Source: UKL13-3 sp964392775 (GTDB taxonomy: Bacteria > Bacteroidota > Bacteroidia > UKL13-3). Taken from it: a stretch of 64,000 nt of DNA. The position numbers were made by a program, and so were the translations under genes. Below are positions 42,906-52,000 of this stretch, piece after piece. The stretch covers positions 62,001 to 126,000 of the forward strand of contig CAYMRD010000004.1 in assembly GCA_964392775.1 (NCBI GenBank), read 5' to 3'. Positions within the stretch are counted from its first letter, which is position 1. Each line of letters starts with the position of its first letter. The notes under the pieces were generated by a model. The model ran no database searches. It saw nothing but the letters and a program-made list of their open reading frames with translations, and was not told the DNA's origin.

Positions 42906-43555
42906 TTTATTGTTTGCAATAATAACGGAAGTTTCATGAGCATGGTTCCGTAATACAGGATCACAAAGCCGATAATATGGAAGTAAATCAGCAGGGATAG
43001 GGCGATTTCAGTTACACGTATACCTGTTAGTTTTTGGATGCGGAGGGTACGGATCACCTTGCTCAAATGCGCTAAACATTTGGTGGCACACAGGATGCCG
43101 AGGATATATCCAGCAATGGCAATTTCGTATCCGCCATTGAAATAAAAATACCAAACGGATACAATGGCAAAAAACAGGAAGTTGATAAACCAGGTGGATG
43201 CATCATAGCGCTCATCGGGCAGGTGTTCGTGTTCCAGGTCGTAGTCGATATGGAAATACCGGATGAAGTGAAAGACGGAAACGAGGGCCAGAATGAGGAT
43301 AAAAATGACCTTATACATGAGGTGTGTGCGATGCTCAAAACGTTTAACCTGTTCGTCTGCAATTTTCTGTTTGATTACGTTTTTGTAGTCAGGACCAAAC
43401 TCTGCAGCAAAACTTTGGCGGGACATGCGGCTTTTAATCACCCGAAGCTGATAAATCTCATTTTCGGTGTGCTCAAGGGCCCTTCGGTATTCGAAAGCGC
43501 TCAAAACAACTAGGGTAAGGATGACTATAACCTGAAGAAAATTGCCAAGTCGCAT
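42902..43555 (-). CDS. Membrane protein of unknown function
   Basis: A 217-residue protein with about five hydrophobic helices: 5-22, 81-102 (YKVIFILILALVSVFHFIRY), 125-142, 145-162 and 188-205. A polar loop follows helix 1 (RRALEHTENEIYQLRVIKSR). No motif identifies a family. It converges with the DUF3467 gene and is divergent from carA. Confidence 0.65.
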   Translation of the reverse strand: MRLGNFLQVIVILTLVVLSAFEYRRALEHTENEIYQLRVIKSRMSRQSFAAEFGPDYKNVIKQKIADEQVKRFEHRTHLMYKVIFILILALVSVFHFIRYFHIDYDLEHEHLPDERYDASTWFINFLFFAIVSVWYFYFNGGYEIAIAGYILGILCATKCLAHLSKVIRTLRIQKLTGIRVTEIALSLLIYFHIIGFVILYYGTMLMKLPLLLQTIN

Positions 43556-43584
43556 AGGGGAAAGATAAAAAGTGTTAAAAAATG

Positions 43585-43617
43585 TTTGATTCGATTGAAG
43601 CCGAATATATATCTTTG
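43585..43617 (+). promoter_or_regulatory. Bacteroidota-type promoter of carA
   Basis: TTTG (43585-43588), 21 bases, TATCTTTG (43610-43617, exact TAnnTTTG). It ends 17 nt before the TTG start codon at 43635, supporting that start. Confidence 0.55.
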
Positions 43618-43634
43618 CCCAAATCTAAGCAACC

Positions 43635-44738
43635 TTGAACAAGTCAATCACTAAATTCTCTGCCACCCTTGTTTTAGCGGATGGCACTGTTTTTAAAGGA
43701 ACTTCCATCGGTAAAATAGGAACCACTACCGGAGAAATATGTTTCAATACCGGTATGACCGGTTATCAGGAAGTTTTCACAGATCCCTCATATTACGGTC
43801 AGATATTGCTGCAAACCAATGTTCACATCGGGAACTACGGTGTGGCCAATGATGAAACCGAATCTGATTCGATTAAAATAGCCGGATTGGTTTGCAAGGA
43901 CTTTAATGTTCCTTACTCTCGCAAAATGGCTGATGGAACCGTACAGGATTATTTTGCCCTGAACAATATTGTAGGAATCACAGGAATAGATACCCGCGAG
44001 TTGGTACGACATGTACGCAGCAAAGGCGCTATGAATGCCATCATTTCTTCAGAAGATAAAACGGTTGAACAATTGCTGGCCGAGCTCAAAGCCGTTCCTT
44101 CAATGGAAGGATTGGAGTTGTCGTCAGTGGTTTCAACACCCGCCACCTATTATTTGGGTGATGAGGCAACTGCGGTAAAACGTGTTGCTGTACTTGATTT
44201 AGGGGTGAAGAAAAACATCCTGCGCAATCTGGTAAACAGAGGATGTTATCTGGCTGTATTCAACGGTAAAACACCGTTTGCCGAGATGATGAAGTTTAAA
44301 CCGGATGGCTTTATGATTTCAAACGGCCCCGGAGACCCCGCTACCATGGAGTATGCAGTTGAAACCGTAAAAACCATTTTGGATAATGAAGTGCCATTGT
44401 TTGGTATTTGCCTCGGACATCAGGTTTTGGCCGAAGCCAATGGATTGAAAACTTACAAAATGCATAACGGTCACCGCGGGTTAAATCATCCGGTTAAAAA
44501 CCTGATTACCGGTGTATGTGAAATCACCTCACAAAACCACGGGTTTGCGGTGAAGGCCGAAGATATCAATAACAATCCGAACGTAGAAGTAACACATATC
44601 AACTTAAACGATAATACGATTGAAGGTATCCGTTTGAAAAACAAGAAAGCATTTTCGGTACAATACCATCCCGAAGCTGCTCCCGGACCGCACGACTCGA
44701 ACTACTTGTTTGATGATTTTATTAAATTGATGAACTAA
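43635..44738 (+). CDS. carA: Carbamoyl-phosphate synthase small subunit
   Basis: A 367-residue glutamine amidotransferase subunit, starting at TTG because the family start (SATLVLADGTVFKGTSIG) lies right behind it and no ATG is nearer. N-terminal CarA domain with TGMTGYQEVFTDPSYYGQIL and GITGIDTRELVRHVRSKGAM. The C-terminal class I amidotransferase domain carries the nucleophile Cys in FGICLGHQVLAEA and the His-Glu pair in SVQYHPEAAPGP. It supplies ammonia for carbamoyl phosphate (pyrimidines, arginine). The large subunit carB is not adjacent. Confidence 0.95.
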   Translation: MNKSITKFSATLVLADGTVFKGTSIGKIGTTTGEICFNTGMTGYQEVFTDPSYYGQILLQTNVHIGNYGVANDETESDSIKIAGLVCKDFNVPYSRKMADGTVQDYFALNNIVGITGIDTRELVRHVRSKGAMNAIISSEDKTVEQLLAELKAVPSMEGLELSSVVSTPATYYLGDEATAVKRVAVLDLGVKKNILRNLVNRGCYLAVFNGKTPFAEMMKFKPDGFMISNGPGDPATMEYAVETVKTILDNEVPLFGICLGHQVLAEANGLKTYKMHNGHRGLNHPVKNLITGVCEITSQNHGFAVKAEDINNNPNVEVTHINLNDNTIEGIRLKNKKAFSVQYHPEAAPGPHDSNYLFDDFIKLMN

Positions 44739-44740
44739 TA

Positions 44741-45214
44741 TTGTTATTGAGTTATTAGTTAATTAGTTATTACATAATCCTTATGTATTCATTTGAAGAA
44801 TTAGAGGTTTGGAAGGCTTCAAGGGAGTTTAAGAGAAAGTGTAAGAAGATAGCCGAATCTTTCCCTAAACAAGAAGAGTATCGATTGAAGGATCAGATAT
44901 TCAGATGTACGAGGTCGATAACGGCCAATATTGCTGAAGGCTTTGGGCGATTTCATCATCAAGAAAATATCCAATTCTGTAGGCAAGCAAGAGGATCTTT
45001 AACTGAAACATTAGACCATTTTATAGAAGCACTTGATAGTGGTTTTATAACAGAAGAAAAATTAGTAGAAATACGAGGAGATTATAAGAATTGCTTACTT
45101 TTATTGAACGGATACAGAGCCTATCTTAAACGGGCAAAAAATGAACAATAGCAATATTGCCCATTAACGGAATAACCTAATAACAAATAACTTATTAACT
45201 GAATAACCAGAACT
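44741..45214. repeat. AT-rich inverted flanks around the four-helix-bundle gene
   Basis: Left flank 44741-44775 (TTATTGAGTTATTAGTTAAT) and right flank 45165-45205 (whose complement reads TTATTCAGTTAATAAGTTAT) are imperfect inverted copies of a TTATT-based simple sequence on both sides of the small gene, between carA and eno. Confidence 0.4.
44783..45151 (+). CDS. Four-helix-bundle protein (23S rRNA-intervening-sequence family)
   Basis: A 122-residue protein with the family pattern: FEELEVWKASREFKRKCKKI, PKQEEYRLKDQIFRCTRSIT, then ANIAEGFGRF and FCRQARGSLTETLDHFIEAL. Members were first seen inside intervening sequences of 23S rRNA genes and are related to Avd of diversity-generating retroelements; they form basic pentameric bundles. 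No rRNA gene or retroelement is here. The gene is inserted between carA and eno and flanked by inverted AT-rich sequence, so it looks like a mobile orphan. Confidence 0.9.
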   Translation: MYSFEELEVWKASREFKRKCKKIAESFPKQEEYRLKDQIFRCTRSITANIAEGFGRFHHQENIQFCRQARGSLTETLDHFIEALDSGFITEEKLVEIRGDYKNCLLLLNGYRAYLKRAKNEQ

Positions 45215-46504
45215 ATGGCACAAATTATCGACATTCATGCTCGTCAGATTTTAGATTCAAGAGGAAATCCAACCGTTGAGGTGGATGTAATTACCAAAAG
45301 TGGAACAATGGGCCGCGCTGCTGTTCCTTCGGGCGCTTCAACCGGAGCACATGAGGCGGTTGAGCTTCGTGATGGCGACAAAAAAGTATACTTAGGCAAA
45401 GGTGTGTTGAAAGCCGTAGCCAATGTAAACGATATTATTGCAGAAGAACTGTTGGGTATGGATGTGTTTGAGCAAAACGAAATTGACCGTTTGATGCTTA
45501 AACTGGATGGAACCGACAATAAGGCAAAACTAGGAGCCAATGCAATTCTGGCCGTTTCAATGGCTGTAGCCAAAGCCGCTGCCGAAGAAAGCGCTATGCC
45601 ATTGTATCGCTACGTAGGCGGTGTAAATGCCAATACACTTCCAATTCCGTTGATGAATATTTTGAATGGCGGGGCACATGCCGATAACGCTATCGACTTT
45701 CAGGAGTTTATGATTATGCCTGTGAAGGCTGATAGCTTCAGCGAGGCGATGCACATGGGCGCTACCGTATTCCATACCTTAAAAGGAGTATTGAAGAAAA
45801 AAGGATATTCAACCAATGTGGGTGACGAAGGTGGATTTGCTCCCAATATTCAATCGAATGAAGAAGCGATTGAAATTGTTTTGAAGTCGATTGAAGAGGC
45901 AGGATACAAACCGGGTAAAGATATTTACATAGCCATGGATGCGGCTTGTACCGAGCTTTGGGACGAGAAAAAACAATTGTACGTATTCCACAAATCAGAT
46001 AAAAAAGAATTGACCTCATCAGAAATGGTAGACTACTGGAAAACATGGACCAATAAATATCCGATTCTTTCAATTGAGGATGGTTTGGCCGAAGACGACT
46101 GGAAAGGCTGGGCTGAGTTAACCAAATCTATTGGCGACAACGTTCAGTTGGTGGGTGATGATTTGTTTGTAACCAACAGCAAACGCCTGCAAAAAGGAAT
46201 TGACAAAGGTGTAGCCAATTCAATTTTGGTAAAAGTAAATCAGATTGGAACCTTAACTGAAACCATTGATGCCGTAAACTTGGCTACCCGCAACGCTTAT
46301 ACCAATATTATGAGTCACCGCAGTGGTGAAACAGAAGATGTAACCATTGCTGATTTAGCTGTGGCTTTAAACAGCGGACAAATCAAAACAGGTTCTGCAT
46401 CACGTACCGACCGGATTGCTAAATACAATCAGTTGTTGAGAATAGAGGAGGAGTTGGGTAAAAATGCATACTATCCGGGTGCGGATTTCAAATTTTTGAA
46501 ATAA
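45215..46504 (+). CDS. eno: Enolase
   Basis: A 429-residue enolase of standard length. Start IDIHARQILDSRGNPTVEVD, SGASTGAHEAVELRDGD, NGGAHADNAIDFQEFMIMP, DEGGFAPN, LSIEDGLAEDDW, GDDLFVTN and SHRSGETED include the metal-binding Asp/Glu residues and the catalytic Lys in ILVKVNQIGT. Converts 2-phosphoglycerate to phosphoenolpyruvate. A hairpin terminator follows, then an FtsB/DivIC-like gene. Confidence 0.97.
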   Translation: MAQIIDIHARQILDSRGNPTVEVDVITKSGTMGRAAVPSGASTGAHEAVELRDGDKKVYLGKGVLKAVANVNDIIAEELLGMDVFEQNEIDRLMLKLDGTDNKAKLGANAILAVSMAVAKAAAEESAMPLYRYVGGVNANTLPIPLMNILNGGAHADNAIDFQEFMIMPVKADSFSEAMHMGATVFHTLKGVLKKKGYSTNVGDEGGFAPNIQSNEEAIEIVLKSIEEAGYKPGKDIYIAMDAACTELWDEKKQLYVFHKSDKKELTSSEMVDYWKTWTNKYPILSIEDGLAEDDWKGWAELTKSIGDNVQLVGDDLFVTNSKRLQKGIDKGVANSILVKVNQIGTLTETIDAVNLATRNAYTNIMSHRSGETEDVTIADLAVALNSGQIKTGSASRTDRIAKYNQLLRIEEELGKNAYYPGADFKFLK

Positions 46505-46529
46505 GCATTACCCCGTAAATATACTATTG

Positions 46530-46570
46530 ACAAAGCCGATACTGTTAAAGATATCGACTTTGTTGTTTTT
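46530..46570 (+). terminator. Probable terminator of eno
   Basis: ACAAAGCCGATA (46530-46541) and TATCGACTTTGT (46552-46563) pair with one mismatch, followed by TGTTTTTG. Confidence 0.6.
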
Positions 46571-46631
46571 GCTATACAGGGTGTTTATATTAAAATGAAC
46601 AATACAGAAACCATTGTTTTACCTTTGGGTA

Positions 46632-46943
46632 ATGAATTTTCCCTTGAAAAAAATACTCGTCAATAAATACCTGATAGCGTCAGCGGTGTTTGTTGTGTAC
46701 TTATTTTTTGCCGATAAAAACAATGTGTTTGAGCAATACAAGCTGCGTCAGCAATACACCAAGGTAAAACGTGAACACTCTTATTACGAGAACCAAATCA
46801 AAGAGGCCCGCGAACGTCAGGAAGAATTGTTCGGTAATGATAAGGCTCTTGAAAAATTTGCCCGTGAAAAATACCTGATGAAAAAAGACAATGAGGATGT
46901 GTTTGTCATTGTGAAGCAAACACACGCAACATCAGAAGAATAG
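46632..46943 (+). CDS. Septum formation initiator, FtsB/DivIC-like
   Basis: A 103-residue protein from ATG 46632 (an upstream TTG would add six residues). One N-terminal membrane helix (ILVNKYLIASAVFVVYLFFA) is followed by a coiled coil (about 30-70, YKLRQQYTKVKREHSYYENQ) and the conserved KFAREKYLMKKDNEDVFVI of the family. It should bridge FtsL and FtsQ-type partners in the divisome. It follows eno, an order seen in many bacteria. Confidence 0.88.
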   Translation: MNFPLKKILVNKYLIASAVFVVYLFFADKNNVFEQYKLRQQYTKVKREHSYYENQIKEARERQEELFGNDKALEKFAREKYLMKKDNEDVFVIVKQTHATSEE

Positions 46944-47051
46944 ATTCATTATATCGATTGTGTTTCCTCCACAATTAACATCCTCAACGTCCTCAACATA
47001 TAGCGAGGTAAACTCGCCATCGCGAGCAAAGCCTCGCGAATTAACACACAC

Positions 47052-47684
47052 CTACTTCTTCTTATACTCACCCTGTTTCCAGGAGTTGAAGAACTGGCTC
47101 CAGGCAATAGGGTCAAACAACCGTTGTGGTGGCAATTGCCCGTTTGAGTAATATTGGTAGGCTTGTGATTGCTGGTAGTAAAGTTGATTTTCCTGAGCAT
47201 CCATACTCATGCCGGCACTTACTCCTTGTAAAGTTTTGCTGCGCAAATTGTTATTGGCACGGGTAAAATACTCATCAGGAATATTGGCCTTTACAAAGTA
47301 GTAATTGAACTCTTCGGGAGTTGGTCCGGGGCGGATAACTGTTTCGGGTAAGTATATGGTATCATCTTTCATGGGTTGAATGATCGAGAATTTGCTTCCC
47401 TTAATGTCTTTGGGGATAACATATTCTACTGTTTTAAGCCCAATGGATGAAAATATAATTGTATCCGACTTTCTGACCACAACTGAGAAAAAACCGGAGG
47501 CATCTGTATAGCTTCCCCGGTTGCTTCCCTTAAGATGTATCGAAACCAAGGGTATCAGCCGGGAACTGTCGGCTGTAACCACAACTCCTGCAAACTGCAC
47601 CAAATCATCATCCCGCTGTCCGAAGGCAATATTTGAACTGATGATAGCAGCAACAAGAAGTATGGCAGAGATTAGTTTTTTCAT
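47052..47684 (-). CDS. Exported protein with carboxypeptidase regulatory-like domain
   Basis: A 210-residue protein from the ATG opening MKKLISAILLVAAIISSNIAFG, a signal peptide. Residues about 30-110 match the CarboxypepD_reg-like fold of TonB receptors and surface proteins (FAGVVVTADSSRLIPLVSIH, TDASGFFSVVVRKSDTIIFS). The rest is polar and Gln/Tyr-rich (LYYQQSQAYQYYSNGQLPPQ). It lies 2 nt behind the chromate transporter gene and may be co-transcribed; no functional link is known. Confidence 0.8.
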   Translation of the reverse strand: MKKLISAILLVAAIISSNIAFGQRDDDLVQFAGVVVTADSSRLIPLVSIHLKGSNRGSYTDASGFFSVVVRKSDTIIFSSIGLKTVEYVIPKDIKGSKFSIIQPMKDDTIYLPETVIRPGPTPEEFNYYFVKANIPDEYFTRANNNLRSKTLQGVSAGMSMDAQENQLYYQQSQAYQYYSNGQLPPQRLFDPIAWSQFFNSWKQGEYKKK

Positions 47685-47686
47685 GA

Positions 47687-48895
47687 TTAGAACATCAGTC
47701 CTGCAAAAATACACAATAAAACAATTACAGGATTCGGAATTTTAGTGGTGAGTAAAATGAATAAAGTACCCAGCAAAACCAACATATTCATTTCGGTAAC
47801 TTCTACAGGCTTAAACAAAAGGTAAGCCGAAGCGATTACCAGCCCTGCCGATGTAGCATTGATACCTTCAATTGCATTTTTTACAGGAGAGAAGTTCTTA
47901 ATTTGGTCCCATATCGGATAAATAAAAAAGATGAGCAGAATGCCGGGAAGAAAAATGCCAACTGTTCCGATGATTCCGCCCAATAACATGCCGGGAGCTC
48001 CCATTGTTTTGAGCGACATGGCTCCGGTAAAGGTGGCAAAGCTGAAAACCGGACCGGGGATGGCTTGTAAAATTCCAACACCCGCCAAAAATTCATTAGA
48101 AGTCAGGTAGTGTTTGAACTCCACAAACTGATTAAACATCATCGGAATCAAAACATGGCCGCCTCCAAACACAATACTCCCATAGCGGTAAGTGTTTTCA
48201 AACAGCAATACGGGTGTCCATTTGGAAATTCCACCCCAAAGTGCCGCACCTAAAAAGACAGATAGAAATAAAATGAAATTACTCCATTTGATATTCTTGA
48301 TTGGTTTTACATCATAATAGTCTGACCGGTTTATATAATTTGAAACCAACCCTCCAATAACTAATAATGCGGGGAATATAAAAGGCGTTTCAGATAAAAT
48401 AGCCGCAGTTGCTGCAAGGATCATTAACACCCAATGATGGGTGCGTTTTACAAACAAGCCATTGATTTTATATGCAGCATAAATGATAAACCCGACAGCC
48501 ATCGGTTGGATGTATTTCAAAAAGGTAAGCTTAGGATTAGACAAGTCAAATGTGTAAAAAACAAAAGCTACCAGGCCCATTAATACAGTTGCAGGAAGAA
48601 CCCAAATGCCCAAAGTGGCAAAGGCCAAGGCAGGGCCGCCCAGTTTATATCCGATAGCTGTTATGGTTTGTGTGGAAGTTGGACCGGGAAGCATATTGCA
48701 TAAAGAGTTGAGGTCCTTAAGTTCGCCTTCGGTTATGTAGTTTCTCTTTACAACCAACCTTCGGTGAATCATGGTAAAATGAATTTGAGGACCACCGAAA
48801 GCTCCCAAAGCCAATGCCAGTACATCCAGTAAGAAAATAAGATGTCGTTTGTTACGAATTTTATGAGAAGTATTTGGCTTCAAAATATAAATCAA
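47687..48895 (-). CDS. chrA: Chromate transporter ChrA family protein
   Basis: A 402-residue membrane protein with two homologous halves. The first half carries the family signature FGGPQIHFTMIHRRLV and LCNMLPGPTSTQTITAIGY. The second carries FGGGHVLIPMMFNQFV and GVGILQAIPGPVFSFATFTG. About ten to twelve helices are predicted. Members export chromate or transport related oxyanions; substrate here is inferred from family only. Long two-domain type. Confidence 0.9.
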   Translation of the reverse strand: MIYILKPNTSHKIRNKRHLIFLLDVLALALGAFGGPQIHFTMIHRRLVVKRNYITEGELKDLNSLCNMLPGPTSTQTITAIGYKLGGPALAFATLGIWVLPATVLMGLVAFVFYTFDLSNPKLTFLKYIQPMAVGFIIYAAYKINGLFVKRTHHWVLMILAATAAILSETPFIFPALLVIGGLVSNYINRSDYYDVKPIKNIKWSNFILFLSVFLGAALWGGISKWTPVLLFENTYRYGSIVFGGGHVLIPMMFNQFVEFKHYLTSNEFLAGVGILQAIPGPVFSFATFTGAMSLKTMGAPGMLLGGIIGTVGIFLPGILLIFFIYPIWDQIKNFSPVKNAIEGINATSAGLVIASAYLLFKPVEVTEMNMLVLLGTLFILLTTKIPNPVIVLLCIFAGLMF

Positions 48896-48974
48896 AGATA
48901 AAAGAAAGGAGTAATTGTAAAAGTCAGGATGTAAGAATCTCCGTTTTTACCTCAATACTTGGTGGTCGGTAACA

Positions 48975-49028
48975 TTGATTTTAGAGCGCTTTGTAGTATG
49001 TTTGCTATAAGTCAGCGGGGTTTATAGC
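48975..49028 (+). promoter_or_regulatory. Promoter and leader hairpin of the 2202-residue protein gene
   Basis: TTG (48975-48977), 19 bases, TATGTTTG (48997-49004, exact TAnnTTTG). Overlapping its last base, GCTATAA (49004-49010) and TTATAGC (49022-49028) form a perfect 7-bp hairpin with an 11-base loop that would lie at the very 5' end of the message. The ATG is 44 nt further. Confidence 0.5.
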
Positions 49029-49071
49029 AACTACTCTGACATCTTTTTTATATCCATTAGAATATTAATTT

Positions 49072-52000
49072 ATGATCAAACCAACTACTTCTTTTAAGTT
49101 CCTGTGCTTAGTATTCTCTCTCTTTGTATCCAATATAGTCCTCGTTTTGTCTGCAGATGGTCAGGTTCCTGTGTCCGGTATTAAAACAATTCCGGGTGAC
49201 TATGCTTCAATCCAAGCGGCAATCAATTCATTGAATGCGAATGGTGTGGGTGCCGGTGGTGTTACAATTACGATAGATCAGGGATATGGGGAAATAGCTC
49301 CGGCAGGTGGCTTTCGTTTAACAGCAACGGGAACAGAAACCAGTCCAATTGTTTTTCAAACAAATGGTATTGGTGTACATTCATATATTGTAGCTCCGGT
49401 TGGAACCGTTTCGGTGTCCTCTTCATCTTCAGCTCTTGATGGTGTTTGGGCATTTGTTGGGTCTGATTATGTAACGATTGACGGAATAGATTTGGTTGAT
49501 AATAATACCATTACTATGGTTTCGGGTAGCGATATGCCCGAGTTAATGGAGTATGGTTATGGCTTTTTTAAAAGAACTTCTACCAATGGTTGTCAGAATA
49601 ATACAATTAAGAACTGTGTTATTAAGCTTAGTAATCTAAATGGAATTGGTGGGGGGAGTGCTCCGCTTATGGGGAGTAATAACTTTAACGGGAGTACGGG
49701 TATTCTTTTTACAACGGTTATGGATACAGCTGTAGGGGCCGTAATCGCAACAACATCACCGTCAGGTTCAAACTCAAACAATACTGTCAGTGCAAATACT
49801 TTTGAAAATTGTTATACAGCTATTGGTATGTATGCATACGGAACCACTAACAGCACATTGGGTGACAATAACAATACGATTGGTGGGAATTCCCTCAGCG
49901 ATGGAAACATCGTCAATAGTTTTGGAACCGGAATCAGCAATTATTTCGCTGCATCAAAAACATTTGCAACAGGTGATATTTTTACAACATCTACAGGGCT
50001 TGTATTTCGTGTAATTGCAGGTGGAACATCTGGTTCTACAGTACCTGCAACAGCGACAACAACAACCGGAACGTGTACGATTGCTTACCTTTATACCGCT
50101 GTAGCAGCAAATGCAGTATTGGTCAATAATCAGTATAATTTGACTGTTCAGAACAATACCATTTCGAATGCAAGAGGTACTGGAGCAGCTCCGTCTGTCA
50201 CCGGGTTGCGTGCGATATTTGCGGGTGGGGCAGCTTCTGCCGGAGGTAGTATGATGATTGCTGATAATACAATTGCATTGCAATCGGTATCATCGGGTGA
50301 TATAGATGGAATTTATACCAATGCCGGAGGTGCAGTTAGCCAGGATACAATTTCAATAACCAACAATACCATTTCATTGTATCAGGACAGCGTTCCTGAT
50401 TCGTTGACGGGTTTATTCCGACAACCCTCCGGAATTAATCTTTACGGTATACGCAACGCTTCTAATGGAAGTGCTACAGTTCTTATTGTTACAGGCAATA
50501 CTTTTGTTGATGATACCAGCTATGCCTCGTCAGGCTCTTTCCGGTTTATATACAATGCTGCGGTAATTAAAACGGTTAATATCTCAAACAACTCTATTGG
50601 CAATGTTTATTTTCCGGGTGCTGTCGGTTATTCGGGAACCTTATATGGTATCTGCAACGGTGCGGGTGCAGGCAATACAAGTGTGACCGTTCAAAACAAT
50701 ACCTTCTCAAACTATAATTTTACCGCTACTGCAACCGGGGAACATAATTTTATTTACAATGGAGGAACCTGTTCAACAGCTCTCATTAAAAACAATACCT
50801 GGGATAGTTTGATAATGAAAAGCAGCGGAGTAATCCATCTGATTCGGAATGTTGCAGCTGTGCAGGTCTCTATGACTGTTGATAGTAACCGCATTGAAAC
50901 ATTGTTTACCCGTACAGCTGCTTGTAATACATTTGCCGGATACTATGGTGATGGAACAACTAATGCAGCAACCAGTACCTTTACCTTTTCAAACAATGAT
51001 TTTTCCAATATAACCGGAAATATTGCAGGGCCAAATTCAACCAGTTTTTATGGTATTTACTCAAAAGAAATAACGGGATCAACAACCTATCCCCGTAAAG
51101 TTTTTGACGGAAATAGCTTTACCCAGATTACATACCATTCATCCAATTTTTCGGATATAATATATGCCGCAGCTCTGGGGCATAATGGGGCCAATGGTTC
51201 TGTTATATCCAATAATGTATTTAGGAAAATTGTATTGACGGGAGCCGCAAATGTTAATGCAATCAATCTTTTACCGAATACTTTCTCGGCAACTATACCT
51301 TTGAATATTTATGGTAATACAATTGATAGTTTGGTTAGCAATAGTGTTGGTGCAGCGGTAACGGGTTGTAATTGTAACTCCGGAACTCCGGGATTACGGT
51401 TTTATCAGAATAAAATAGGAAACCTGCAGGCTAACGGAACTTCTGCTTATGTAATTGCACAGGGTGTTTATTTGACAAGTAATGCTCCCTATTCTGTGTT
51501 TAATAATGTGATTAGCGATTTGAGAACTCCTAATTCGAATAATCCTATATCTTCTGTTTGTGGTATTAATGTTTTGGGGACAGGATCAACGGTAAATATT
51601 TACCATAATACCATCAGGCTTTCGGCAAGCAGCAGTGGTGCGAACTTTGGTACTTGCGGTATTTACGCATCTACGGAACCAGTCGTTACTTTGAATAATA
51701 ATATTATCATCAATACCTCTTCTTATAACGGAACCGGATATACAGTTGCTTATCAAAGGGCGTCCCCATCGCTGACAACTTACAGCACTTCATCCAACAA
51801 CAATATTTTTTATGTAGGGGCAACACCATCTTGGCGTAATACCTTGTTTTACGATGGAACAAATTCGGACTCAACCCTTATCGCGCTGAAGAATAGAATT
51901 GCTCCGCGCGAATCTGTTTCATCTGAGGAAAACACTGTGTTTATCAGCACCTCTGTTTCTTCTGCTAATTTTTTACAGCCGGATAGTACCGTGGCTACAG

